In this document: positions 46,610 through 57,671 of the stretch, piece by piece | Position numbering within the stretch: position 1 is the first letter of the stretch | How the letters are laid out: every line of letters begins with the position of its first letter | DNA from: Nymphaea colorata | Taxonomy: Eukaryota; Streptophyta; Magnoliopsida; Nymphaeales; Nymphaeaceae | Assembly (NCBI RefSeq): GCF_008831285.2 | Contig: NC_045138.2 | Location: 4,010,143 to 4,074,142 of the forward strand | DNA length: 64,000 nt | Direction of reading: 5' to 3' | The notes under the pieces: generated by a model | Seen by the model: the letters and a program-made list of their open reading frames with translations, nothing else | Databases searched by the model: none | Told to the model about the DNA's origin: nothing | Made by a program: the position numbers and the translations under genes

Positions 46610-48185
46610 AGTTTTCTCAATAGATTTAATTGCACGGCTCCTTATTCAACGAAAAAATAAGCAATGGGTTTTGCCGAGCAACCATTAGGGCTGGCTGCAG
46701 GGGAAGATCAAACTACTTTCACCATGGCCGGTGAATCACAGCAGCCACGGTGGGGTGGTCATCATCCTCCCATAAACAAAAATCGATTTTTAAAGAGTCG
46801 TCCTACCTGTGCAAAATTCGAAAGAGAAGACCACTATGGCTTGGAAGAAAATGTTGTTCATTTGTTTATGTGAATGAATGTTTTAATGATGTATGCAAAG
46901 AAAAAAAGTGAAACAAGAACGGTTTCCTTACTCCTTGGATGAGCAAGGAATTAGATTTCATTATCTTATCAAATCGATTCCACCAAGAATCAAATCCCCT
47001 CAATATATGAGTGTGGTCTATATTGTAAACGGAATATATCAAGTGCAATGAACCGGTCTCAACCCATTAGTTTCTGAAATTTTCAGAAATCACCATGATT
47101 TTGAAAATCAGCAATTAACAAAAATATCTAATCTTGTTGGGTTTCCAAAAAAAAATCCCTAGATCCAAAACAAAGACTTTGATCAAGTCCAAAACCAGAA
47201 AAGAAATTCAAGTTTCTACAAAACCCATTCGGGAATACCTATTTCAAAAAATTCAACCATCTCCCAAAATCATGCCATTTTCCAAAATCAATATCAAAAT
47301 GTTCCATCCCACCCAAAGAGAAAATTTGTCAAAGCTCAATTCATCCAAATTTTCAAACAAATGAATTCCTTTTGCCTATGATCAAGTAAAAAATAAGTTG
47401 AAATCAGCCTGTCAAATGAATTTTGAAATCTTATTCCAAAACTAAAATTTCAAAACATAAGCTCAGGGACAGTACCTCCAAACGCCTCCTCCACATCAAG
47501 GATGGGATTGGGGAACGTCTTATATTTTCCACCTCCAAGATGGACCTATGTGTATGTGAGATCACATTTAATTATGCATAGTGAGAAATAAAGTGAAGCA
47601 TGAATATCATATAGTTTATTTCATGCAAACATGCACTCACTCCATGAATGCACCCACTCATATTCACTAAAATCTTGGTCGGAGTTGCTACCATGATTAA
47701 GTCATATTATGACAAAAACTTGATCACCTCGCTTATTTTGACGTAGAAGCACAAAATTTTCAACATGGATATAAAACCCGAACTTTCAAAATCAATTTCA
47801 AAATTATTCCATTTGATTTTTTCTTAAAATCAAACCCATTTTCAAATCCAAAAATCTACTCAAGCAAATTTTCATAACATTGACTAAAATTCCAAAAAGA
47901 ATCAAAATTCCAATTTTTCCAATCAAGAAAATTCTCCTAAAACTAGATTTGGACTCTCAATTTCAAATTTTCTAATATCATTTCAATATCAAAACCAACC
48001 AAATAAAATAAAATCTCTCAAAAAACCAAAACTAGATTCAAATATCAACATCTTAAACCCAAAGATGTTTTCAAAAAGCCTGAATTGATCGAGTTCCAAC
48101 CATTCCAAACCCAAAATTTCATCTCAAAGATTCGATTCTCAAAAATTTCAACTAGAATTCAACTATCCAGTCCAATTTTTTCAAA
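46610..48185. other. Intergenic, A/C-rich, no gene seen
   Basis: 47140-48180 is AT-rich with many CAAAATTTC and AAATCAA words. It may be the decayed distal part of the old LTR at 48190-49015, but I could not align it. 47080-47130 resembles part of the dispersed repeat near 31175. Confidence 0.45.
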
Positions 48186-48189
48186 TTCA

Positions 48190-49015
48190 ATTTTGGCTTC
48201 AAAACTGAATTCCAGTACATGTATACGTATATAACATGTATATATGTATATATATATAAAAATTAAAATCAAGAGAAATGCTAAACGTAAGAATATCACG
48301 AAGATGTATTTTAACATGTACATATTCGTAAGGGGTTTTCCCAAGGTGGACAAATCCCAACCTGAAAAAATCAACATAAAACAAAGAGATCCCAATTCAA
48401 GCTCTCATTCTTACCATTCATTCGCATATTTAAAAAAAGAAAATCAGTCCACCATCCATCAACATCATCTCAAATATCAATGATGCACACATTCAATGAG
48501 CAAAAAAATAAAGAATCATATTTCAAAAATAAATGGAGAAATAAAATTTATTTTGCTTTGCTTATACTCCTAGTGCACTCAAGAGTGGCTCTTGACTGCT
48601 GATAGGAGACCCTTAGAGCTCTCTTGCATGACTATAGGAAGATGGCGAAGGGAAATGAAAATAAATGAAAATGAGAGGATGACTGCATACCTCTAATGAA
48701 AGTACTTTTAGGAAACGAGTATTCTTCTCCACTTGATCCTAAAGCTTCATCGAGTGACGTTCCAAGTTGTTCAGCATTTCTCTTCGAAAGGTCTTGTTGT
48801 ACTCTCTTGAATAGTGAAAGTCGGAGAAGCTTGCTCCCAAGGTTGGAGAAAAATAAGAAGTAAGATGAGAGAAATTGGGAAAGAGAGCTAGGAAAAACAC
48901 TTTAAGTCTTTAAATGAGGAACTACTAGAGGTTTCATAAGGCTTAGCTCATGCCCAAGAGAGAACATTTTAAAGGTATTTGTAGAGAGTTTTGGATCCAA
49001 AGCTCAAAATTTAAT
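48190..49015 (-). mobile_element. Old, diverged fragment of the Tat-type LTR
   Basis: It follows LTR A and B in order: ATTCGTAAGGGGTTTTCCC with GGTGGACAAATCCCAACCTG, then CCTAGTGCACTCAAGAG, then a GCATACCTCTAATG block (a diverged AGGTATGT donor motif on the minus strand, 48685-48692), then CATGCCCAAGAGAGAAC with GGTATTTGTAGAGAG (altered TATA at 48976-48983). The U3 minisatellite is missing; a CT/TA microsatellite follows at 49190. Confidence 0.75.
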
Positions 49016-49189
49016 TTTTTGTAATTTCAACATTTTCATGTGAATTCTAAGTATTTGAATTATTTTAAATTTTTTTAAGATATGTCTTGACGAAATGAGG
49101 TTGGCCCTTAACCCTGAAAACATATTGGGGGTGTAGGCAGGACTAGTAACCACACAACTGACTAAAAACCAGTCTTTTAGCCAAAACAG

Positions 49190-49192
49190 GGC

Positions 49193-49279
<87 letters not shown>
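49190..49279. repeat. (CT)n(AT)n microsatellite
   Basis: About ten CT units followed by about 34 uninterrupted AT units, then (AC)n. Likely highly variable in length. Confidence 0.95.
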
Positions 49280-49289
<10 letters not shown>

Positions 49290-49299
49290 CAACTAACTG

Positions 49300-50870
49300 T
49301 ATGACAATCTTAACGTTATGTCCAAGGTTGGATCTGGTAAATCAATTCAAATACGAACTTTTGCAACCTGAGTCCAAATTTAACCATGAAGTCCAGCAAA
49401 TTGTTTGTAGATCCATACTGTTTGGTCATACCCAATACCAAAATAAATTTGGATTTAATATCGTATCTGCAAAACGTTTTTACATAATGCAATCAGATAG
49501 ACAAAAGTTTACAAGAAATCTAACGAACCTGAAAAGGGGAACTCTAAGAGCCGTAGGAATCTTGGGTTGGGGAACCTTCTGTCAGATTTGCTTTGCAGCC
49601 GACACCCATTTTGAGTGTAAAATATTGTTAACTTTTTTCCGTCAAGAAAGATAATTTTTTTTGTCAAATTAATAATTTATTAAATTGGATGGTAAAAAAT
49701 GTGAGCATGTTTTTGTTATATGCTTGTTTGCATTTAGCGTTGATAAGGTATAGTGAGTAAAGCATTCCTACTCCAAGAGCAAGTTCTGCATGAGAAAATA
49801 TATTTTGTTTTACATTTATCGTTTGGTCATTTATAAAGCTTACTTCTTGAGATACAAATCTCTATTGCCTCCACTATTTAGTACAACATTGTTAATCAAG
49901 GAATACTAAAAAAAATTGCTTAAATTTAGATGCATTTATAAATAACAACATCACAATTGGAAATTTGGATTTAGAAAAGAACAAGACCAAGCATCTAAGC
50001 TTTTTACATAATAGAATCAGACAAATAAATAGCCTATACTTTACAAAGGGGAAGTCCAGGTGACATAGAAGATTGGGGTTGGGGGATTTTCTCGGATTTG
50101 TTTAGCAGCAATATTCATGGCTTGCCTCTTTTCTTTAACTTTTTTTGGTTCTTTTCATGTGAGACCCAGCTTTGATTGCCCGCACACTGAAAGAATCCAA
50201 ATTTTCTTCTTGTATCTATCTGTTTGCCAGTCTTATTGTAATTGGCGTGATACTGCACCGGTTATCTAACCTCATGTACCTATTGTTGTGATGCCTACTG
50301 TCAATCAATATGTCTAATGGAATTTGTCTCTTTAACATGTCAAACTTGTTTTGCCCAGTCGGAACTCGGACTGATTGCCATCATCTAACCTAATAGTTCC
50401 AACCTGTTGTGGACTTCGTCAAATAGCACGTTGTTTGCCAACAAGGGCCATGCGGACCTGGCTGGATGAAACTCAAGACCTTCAAGTTCAAGCAGGTCAA
50501 GAGTTCATTACTCTAGGTGTGTCTCTTGGCACAAAATGTTAAGGATCTGCCTGATCTTAGCCTGACTATAAGATAAACAGTAGATCTCCAAGCATCATTT
50601 GGGTCCCAATTTTTGAGTCTCTTGATGCTTTAGAAACTTACTCCGTTCCTCTTTTGATTTGTTCGGCCTGAGCGAGCGAGCTGTAAATCACGGCCACAAG
50701 ATGCTCAATTCTGAACTAACCTACCCTTGCTAGTGCCACCTGATCTTGCGATGTTGCTATTTGTTAGGTGAAGTGTAGGTGACATTGAAGATTGAGGTTA
50801 GGGGACTTTTCCAGATTTGTTTAATTGCAATCATGGAACTTGCCAACCTATAGAGCAGATGGGTTCACCA
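49300..50870 (+). other. Three CNL upstream modules without a CNL gene
   Basis: 49430-49560 matches the region before CNL D (57035-57165): GGTCATACCCAATACC, AATCAGATAGACAAAAG, CTGAAAAGGGGAACTC. The module itself recurs at about 49540-49615, 50040-50125 (GGTGACATAGAAGATTGGGG) and 50750-50860 (AAGTGTAGGTGACATTGAAG). No CNL coding sequence follows; the last module is followed directly by the copia element. The rest has no recognisable gene. Confidence 0.6.
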
Positions 50871-50875
50871 TAGTC
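50871..50875. other. Left target-site duplication of the copia element
   Basis: TAGTC, identical to 56072-56076 directly after the right LTR. Confidence 0.92.
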
Positions 50876-50889
50876 TGTTAAGAGTTATC

Positions 50890-51002
50890 ACCGACTCAAG
50901 AGTCATCACCGACTCTCACGAACCATCTTCAGCTTTCTCTCTTTAAGTCGGTGGCTATTAAAACAAAAATTAAAGAAGTCGGTGGAAGCATCCACCACCG
51001 AC
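50890..51002 (+). promoter_or_regulatory. Cluster of five ACCGAC (DRE/CRT core) motifs in the copia U3
   Basis: ACCGAC at 50890-50895, 50908-50913 and 50997-51002; reverse-complement GTCGGT at 50947-50952 and 50978-50983. A/GCCGAC is the known core of the element bound by DREB/CBF factors in drought and cold responses. The 3' LTR keeps four of the five; the second is ACTGAC. The last two copies also form the arms of an 8-bp hairpin, GTCGGTGG / CCACCGAC. Stress response is inferred, not shown. Confidence 0.6.
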
Positions 51003-51012
51003 TCCCTCTCCC

Positions 51013-51020
51013 TATAAATA
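51013..51020 (+). promoter_or_regulatory. TATA box of the copia 5' LTR
   Basis: TATAAATA, eleven bases after the last ACCGAC motif; same in the 3' LTR at 55715-55722. Confidence 0.8.
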
Positions 51021-51369
51021 GGGACGTTGGGGCTTTTTGTTAGTGTGTGAAAAAATTGAGTGTGGTTGAGTCTTAGTCTATGTGCTCACTTTGTGAGCTT
51101 GTGAGGTGTGTGAGAGTTGTGCTCAATGCAAGAGTGTCGGGCTTGGAGGTATTTGGGTGTGGAAGTTCACTACGTGAGCGAGGTGAGTTTTCTTGAGCCT
51201 CCTTGTAATGTTTATTTTGATGAATAAATAGTTGATATTTTAAAGTATACTCTTCCAAAGTTATTATTGAGTATCATTTTGGACGTCGAGACTTTGCTGG
51301 ATTTTCTCTGCATAAATTTGAGTTTGTAGCTGAGTTATATTTAGAGCCCACATTACGTTTTCCAACAAG

Positions 51370-51381
51370 TGGTATCAGAGC
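51370..51381 (+). other. Primer binding site of the copia element
   Basis: TGGTATCAGAGC two bases after the LTR, the standard plant PBS complementary to the 3' end of initiator tRNA-Met. Confidence 0.95.
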
Positions 51382-51430
51382 GAGGTTCTATCCGAGGGCC
51401 GATTTATTGGAATAGTTATATCCTGAAATT

Positions 51431-54400
51431 ATGGCGGCATTAGCGGTTGCATTAAACAATATTGAGAAACTTAACAATAGCAATTATGGCTATTGGAAAT
51501 CCTCTATGGAGTCATATTTTCTAGGACAGGAATTATGGGAGATAGTATTGGGATCTGACACTAATATTCCTGTCGATGAAGAAGCTAAAAAGAAATGGAT
51601 GATCAAAGCAGGGAAAGCTCTATTTGCAATTAAAGTATCAATTGAGAAAGATTTATTAGAGCATATACGAGATGCTACGACTCCTAAAGAAGCATGGGAT
51701 ACTTTTGCAACCTTATTTTCTCGAGCTAATGATGCCCGCCTACAATTGTTAGAAAATGATCTAACTACATTAACTCAGGGAAGCATGTCGATAGCAGAAT
51801 ATTTTATGAAGGTTAAAAATATCTGTAGAGAGACATTTCAAATTGATCTTGAGTCAAAGATCACTGAGGCCCATATGCGGAGGATACTTATTCGCGGACT
51901 TCGTCCAGAATTTAGCAGTTTCATAATTGGTGTTCAAGGCTGGCCAGTTCAACCAACTTTGTTGGAGTTAGAAAATCTCTTGATCAATCAAGAAACATTA
52001 GCGAAGCAAATGGTCGGGCTTTCTCTCAAGGGAAATAATGATGAAACTTTGTTTAGTAAGGGTCAGAGATCACGTTGGCCAGCTAAGCCAGTCATTCGGT
52101 CTCCAAGTAGGAATATTGCCGAAAAGAAAGAGAAAAATATAGAAAAGAAAACAAGAGAAACTACACAGCAGTGGAGACCAAAGATGAAATGTTTTAGATG
52201 TGGAAGGCTGAGTTATTTTGCTCGTGACTGCAGGGTTATAATAAATGAAGGAAATACAGTCACGACGAGTAAGCAAAATAGGGGAGCTAATGAGACTGTA
52301 CAGAAAAATTCGTTTTTGTACTCATTGGAGGTAAAAGAAAATATTATGCAAGAAGGATGTAATTCCGCCCATACAAAACCAGTAAAAGAAAAAGAAGAGA
52401 AGATCAATTATCAAACTGATTGGATAATTGATTCTGGATGCTCAAACCATATGACTGGTGATAAGAGCAAGTTTGTAAGTATCAAAGAATATGATGGAAA
52501 TTGGGTTGTTGTTACTGCTAACAACACAAAGTTCTCAGTGGCACATATTGGAGAAGCAGAGGTTGTAGCCAATTTTGGCAAAGACAGGATTTTACGGAAC
52601 GTTTATCATGTTCCAGGAATGACTAAGAATCTGTTGTCTGTGCCACAACTAACAGCTTTAGGGCACTATGTTGTGTTCGGCCCAAATAATGTGAAAGTTT
52701 ATAGAAATGAAGATATTCAAGGGACTCCCATGTTTGAAGGAAGGAAAGTTGAGTCAATATATATTTTGTCAGCAGAAACAGCATATATTGACAAAGCAAA
52801 GAAGCATGACACTGCAGATATCTGGCATGAGAGACTCACTCATGTTGTATACAACAAACTTTGGGAGATGTCTAACAAGGGGCAGTTGATTGACCTGCCC
52901 AAGCTTGAGGTACGAACAGATAAAGTATGCCCAGGATGTCAATATGGAAAGGCGCAGAGGAGGCCATACAAAGAATCAAAATATAGAGCTAAAGCGCCAT
53001 TCGAGCTTGTGCGTTCAGACATATTCGGCAAGGTACCAGACCCATCAGTTGGAGGTAAGTGGTACTTCATCACTTTTATTGATGATTTTTCAAGATATAC
53101 TTAGTTTTATTTTATGAAAGAAAAATTTGAAGCACTTGAAAAATTTAAGGAGTTTCATCAAATGGTGAGAAAAGAACTTGGGTATAGAATTCGGTGTCTA
53201 CGTACCGATAATGGTGGCGAATATACATCAGACATGTTTATGGCGTACATGAGGCAACATGGTATTCGTAGGTAATTTACATGCGCCTATACGCCTCAAC
53301 AAAATGGAGTGGCAGAACGGAAGAACCACCACATAGCAGAAACATGTCGAAGTATGATACATGCAAAGAACATGCCACCAAGATTTTGGGCTGAATGTGT
53401 CAGCACTGCTGTGCACGTAATTAATCGACTACCAATGCCGAGATTTAATTTTAAGTCTCCATATGAAATGCTTTATAAAAAAAAGCCATCTGTAAGTTAT
53501 TTTCGAGTATTTGGTTGTGTTTGTTATGTATTTATATCTGAGCAGCACAGGACTAAGTTTGACAAAAAGGCACAGAGGTGTGTCTTTGTTGGATATGATC
53601 CATATCGAAAGGGATGGAGATGTGCTAATCCTAGCACAGGACGAGTTTATTTTCTCGCGACGTCATTTTCGATGAAGCATCATCGTGGTGGTCTGAAGAA
53701 AAGAAGACGCTTCCAGACTCTTCAATTTTTGAGAAAGATGTTCCAAACAAAATACAGTTTGAGATGAATCAAGGAGAGCCTCAGTCTGAAGACATAGAAG
53801 CAAGACAACTAGATAAGCAAGTTCAGATGCTTGAACATAGTCCAAGACGAGAAGAACGTGCAGATCCATGGAGAACAGGAGTCAGTCCAATCCAACAAAG
53901 AAGTGCAGAAGAAGAAAGACCATCACAACTCGAAGAGCCAGAAGGAGCTCCGATAGCACTAAGAAGATCAACGAGAATACGAAAACCAAATCCCAAGTAT
54001 GTAGATGCAGATTGTGCCATTATGGAGGAGATCGAACTAGTTTCCTTTGAAGAAGCAAAAGATGTTGAAAAGTGGCAATCAGCAATGAATGATGAAATGA
54101 AGTGACTAGAACAACGAAACCTGGGAGCTCGTTCCAAAGCCTACAGGAGTAAAGCCCATTACTTGTAAGTGGGTTTACAAAATAAAAAGAAAGACAGATG
54201 GCTCAGTTGATAGATACAAGGCTCGACTAGTCGTGAGAATATTTTCTCAACAGTATAATATTGACTTTGAAGAAACTTTTAGTCCTGTTGCGAAAATCAC
54301 ATCCGTACGTGTTCTGATAGCCATTGCTGCAAGCAAATCCTGGAAGCTATGGCAAATGGATGTGAAAAATGCATTCTTATATGGAGATCTCGACCATGAA

Positions 54401-55648
54401 ATCTATATGGAGCAACTTGAAGGATTCAAATCTCCAAACAAGCCAGACTACGTCTGCAAGTTAAGAAAAGCACTCTATGGACTGAAACAAGCACCAAGAG
54501 CATGGTACGGGAAAATATCTGAATTTTTGGTGTTTAGTGGATTTCAAGTCTCCTCAGCAGATTCAAGTCTCTTCGTCAAGGCAAGAGGTACGAAACTTAC
54601 CATTTTTTTAATTTATGTTGATGATCTAATTATCACTGGAGATGACAATGAAGAAATTAATCTCATTCGTGAACATCTCACGGTGAGATTTGAAATGAAA
54701 GAGCTGGGGGAGTTGCGACACTTCCTTGGATTGGAAATTGATTACAAAGCTCAATGATTATTTTTAAGTCAAAAGAAGTATGCTCATGACTTACTTCATA
54801 AGTATGGTATGCTCAGTTGCAAACCTATCTCAACACCAATTGAGGTAAATGCAAAACAAAGAATTGATGAAGGAGACAAGCTGGACGATGTTACTATGTA
54901 TCGACAATTGGTTGGAAGCCTAATCTACTTAACATTATCAAGACCAGACATTGCCTATGCAGTTGGTGTAGTGAGCAGGTTCATGCAAACTCCAAGGAAG
55001 ACACATCTAGAAGCAGTAAAAAGAATATTAAGGTATATCAAAGGAACTCTTGACTTTGGTATACTTTATGAAAGAGGGACAACTTATCAAGTTGTTGGTC
55101 ATTTTGACGCAGACTATGCAGGAGACTTATCAACATGAAGATCAACCACTGGATATACATTCAGTCTTAGAAGTGGTGCGATTTCATGGTGTAGTAAGAG
55201 ACAGCCAACAGTTTCACTGTCTACAACTGAAGCAGAGTATAGAGCAGCTTCTCAAGCATGACAAGAATGTGTGTGGTTGATGCGATTGCTGAAAGACATT
55301 AAACAAAACGTGGATTATGCAGTGAGACTGTACTGCGATAATCAAAGTGCAGTCAGACTTGCAGAGAATCCTGTCTTCCATGCTCGAACGAAACATATAG
55401 AGGTGGAGCATCACTTTATTAGAGAGAAGGTACTCAAAGGAGAGATTCAGTTGCAGCCAATCGCTTCAGAAGATCAAGTCGTTGACATCTTTACCAAGGG
55501 CTTACCAATACAGACATTCGTGAAACTTCGAAGAATGTTGGGAATCATAAGTAGAGAGTCGGTAATGAGGGGGAGATTGTTAAGAGTCACCACCGACTCA
55601 AGAGTCATCACTGACTCTCACGAGCCATCTTCAGCCTTCTCTTTTTAA
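51431..55648 (+). pseudogene. copia gag-pol polyprotein, mutated
   Basis: Gag (from ATG 51431) has a UBN2-like body. Its zinc knuckle, from residue 254, reads CFRCGRLSYFARDC, with tyrosine where the metal-binding histidine should be. The protease has WIIDSGCSNHM with D334. GAG-pre-integrase has WHERLTH; the integrase core has FELVRSDIFG, RTDNGGEY and QQNGVAERKN. RT has [13 protein letters not shown], and YVDD with its two aspartates at 54620-54625. RNase H has CDNQSAVRLAENPVFH. Lesions: TAG 53102-53104, TAA 53273-53275, a 1-base loss near 53655, TGA 54103-54105 with a shift just after it, TGA 54755-54757, TGA 55136-55138 and TGA 55259-55261. The last frame runs into the 3' LTR to 55648. Confidence 0.93.
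55567..55577 (+). other. Polypurine tract of the copia element
   Basis: GAGGGGGAGAT lies directly before the 3' LTR start TGTTAAG at 55578. Confidence 0.85.
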
Positions 55649-56071
55649 GTCGGTGGCTATTAAAACAAAAATTAAAGAAGTCGGTGGAAGCATCCACCAC
55701 CGACTCCCTCTCCCTATAAATAGGGACGTTGGGGCTTTTTGTTAGTTTGTGAAAAAATTGTGAGTGTGGTTGAGTCTTAGTCTATGTGCTCACTTTGTGA
55801 GCTTGTGAGGTGTGTGAGAGTTGTGCTCAGTGCAAGAGTGTCGGGCTTGGAGGTATTTGGGTGTGGAAGTTCACTACGTGAGCGAGGTGAGTTTTCTTGA
55901 GCTTCCTTGTAATGTTTATTTTGATGAATAAATAGTTGATATTTTAAAGTATATTCTTCCAAAGTTATTATTGAGTATCATTTTGGACGTCGAGACTTTG
56001 CTGGATTTTCTCTGCATAAATTTGAGTTTGTACCTGAGTTATATTTAGGGCCCACATTACATTTTCCAACA
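55578..56071 (+). mobile_element. 3' LTR of the copia element
   Basis: 494 bp, TGTTAAGAG to TTTTCCAACA, about 13 base differences from the 5' LTR. Four intact ACCGAC-type motifs (55592, 55649, 55680, 55699) and a TATA box at 55715 would point transcription rightward toward the foldback at 56481 and CNL D at 57672. Confidence 0.95.
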
Positions 56072-56076
56072 TAGTC
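56072..56076. other. Right target-site duplication of the copia element
   Basis: TAGTC, identical to 50871-50875. Confidence 0.92.
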
Positions 56077-56480
56077 CAAATTAAGCCATGGCCGTGCACG
56101 TTACACTTCTGATGAGGATAACAAATGGCTTTATTCTTTCTTATAACCTTAAATGTATTACTCTTACATAAATAGTGTGGTCATGACAGTGTAATGGCAG
56201 AACTAATTCATGGAGTGCAGTACTCTACTATTTATAGGTATTCATCACTGTCCATCTGCACTTTTAAAACTCGTCTTCCACATTTGAATTCGAAACATAA
56301 AAATTTATTTGTTTGAACAAAAAAACGAGACTGGTTACATGACAATTTCAAATGAGTAATTTGAATTGTTTTAAGTTTATCCAAAAATGAGGGTCGATGA
56401 TGTTCATTCTATGTCCCATAACTTTTCTTTTCTACCGATCTTTTTCATTTCATAGGTGGAGAGTGTGTGTGTGTATTATA
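56077..56480. other. Intergenic between copia element and foldback
   Basis: AT-rich with a short (GT)n run at 56461-56475. Nothing recognisable. Confidence 0.5.
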
Positions 56481-56768
56481 TACTAATGAGAGAGAGTGTT
56501 TGTATATATATGTAAATATATATATGGAGGGAGAGAGAGAAGATCAGGAAAGATCATTATGGTTGACACTAGAAAACAACATTGTTATGTTTTTAATTTC
56601 AACAAATAAGAGAGAGAGAAAGAGAAGCCCAAAAAAGATCATTGTTGTTGAAATTAAAAACATACAATGTTGTTTTCTATTGTCAACCATAATGATCTTT
56701 CCTGATCTTCTCTCTCTCCCTCCATATATATATATACATATATATACAAACACTCTCTCTTGTTAGTA
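56481..56768. repeat. Long near-perfect foldback (inverted repeat), 288 bp
   Basis: The left arm (56481 to about 56605) pairs with the right arm (about 56644-56768) over roughly 124 bases with about four mismatches and one single-base bulge. The loop is about 38 bases and purine-rich. The arm includes GTGTTTGTATATATATG, GGAGGGAGAGAGAGAAGATC, AGGAAAGATCATTATGG and AACATTG. The ends are TACTAA...TTAGTA, so a TA target duplication is possible. It could be a MITE or a young hairpin-RNA (miRNA or siRNA) locus; the sequence does not decide between them. Confidence 0.85.
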
Positions 56769-57671
56769 CGCCTATCTCTTGTATTCTAACTCACGAAAAA
56801 TGTTAATGACATTAGCGGTGGGGTATGATGGTTTCAAACTTATTTTAATCTCAATCATTAACTTGGTTCACCTACCAAATTATTTTTAAGATAGCATCTA
56901 AGTGGTTAGATCGTTAAAACAAAACATTTTCAATGTTCCATTTGGACACAAGTAATTGTTCCTTTGTTTGGACCATCATTGGCCATTGCAACCGAGTCCA
57001 AATATGACTTTCAACTCCAGGAAATTATTTGCAGCTGCTTTTTGGTCATACGCAATATCGAAATAAAATTGGATTCAAGATTGTATATGCAAACTATTTT
57101 TGCATAACGAAATCAGATAAACAAAAGATTAACAAGGAATCTGACGACCCTGAAAAGGGTAACTCGAGATGTAGAAGGCTTAGGTTGATAATCTTTTCAC
57201 CGGATTTATTTAGCAGCATCTAAATTAACTAATTTAATTTCTTCATTAGTACAACTTAATAAAAAAATGTATGATTGAGTGTTTTTCCCATGTGCTCCAT
57301 TATTATAAACATGTCACATCACTACTATTGATGAGAAAATTCGTGTCAATGGCAGAAACATGGAAGAGAAAAAAAAGCTGCAACTTGAATGTAGCTAGTC
57401 TATAGAACAGACAAAAGAGTGGAAGCCAGGGCTGGATGTAATTTTATATTAAAGCCACTTGCTGTCGTGCTGTCTAAATTAAAGGGAGTGAGAGTGCCAT
57501 TGCATGTACTCTACCATTGGCAAGCCAACCATGTGGAGGTGGAGCTACTCGTCAACAGTAATATAATTGTGGCAGCGTGGTCTTTATATTTAGCTGTTTG
57601 CCCTTCTTCCCCACCACTCGAAAATTGCTTCTCTTCCTCTTGCTCTTCCATCAACTGAGAAACTGGCGAAG
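56769..57671 (+). promoter_or_regulatory. Upstream region of CNL D with the CNL module
   Basis: 57035-57230 matches 49430-49620 (GGTCATACGCAATATCG, AATCAGATAAACAAAAG, CTGAAAAGGGTAACTCG, CCGGATTTATTTAGCAGCA). A further 440 bases lead to the ATG; the last 60, with CACTCGAAAATTGCTTCTC, match the B leader (ACTTGAAAATTGCTCCTC). An ORF at 57419-57658 overlaps the leader and shows no motif. Confidence 0.5.

Larger units (their letters stand above)
50876..51367 (+). mobile_element. 5' LTR of the copia element
   Basis: TGTTAAGAG ... TTTTCCAACA. U3 holds five ACCGAC/GTCGGT motifs and a hairpin upstream of TATAAATA at 51013-51020. Transcription would start about 30 bases after the TATA box. Confidence 0.95.
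50876..56071 (+). mobile_element. Complete Ty1/copia retrotransposon, full structure but coding region mutated
   Basis: Structure: 5-bp target duplication TAGTC, 492-bp 5' LTR, PBS complementary to initiator tRNA-Met, gag-protease-integrase-RT-RNase H (the copia order), polypurine tract, 494-bp 3' LTR, then TAGTC. By eye I count about 13 substitutions and one 2-bp indel between the LTRs, about 2.6 percent, so the insertion is fairly recent. The lineage within copia was not assigned. It sits right after a CNL upstream module that has no gene. Several nonsense codons and two frameshifts prevent self-mobilisation. Confidence 0.96.

Noticed and set aside
49004-49288. ORF encoding an Ile-Tyr repeat
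   Set aside because: It is a translation of the (AT)n microsatellite.
51073-51258. Identical 61-codon ORFs in the two copia LTRs (also 55777-55962, minus strand)
   Set aside because: Their identity follows from LTR duplication, and they run antisense to the element transcript.
57419-57658. 79-codon ORF just upstream of CNL D
   Set aside because: It overlaps the leader that is conserved with CNL B in another frame and shows no motif.
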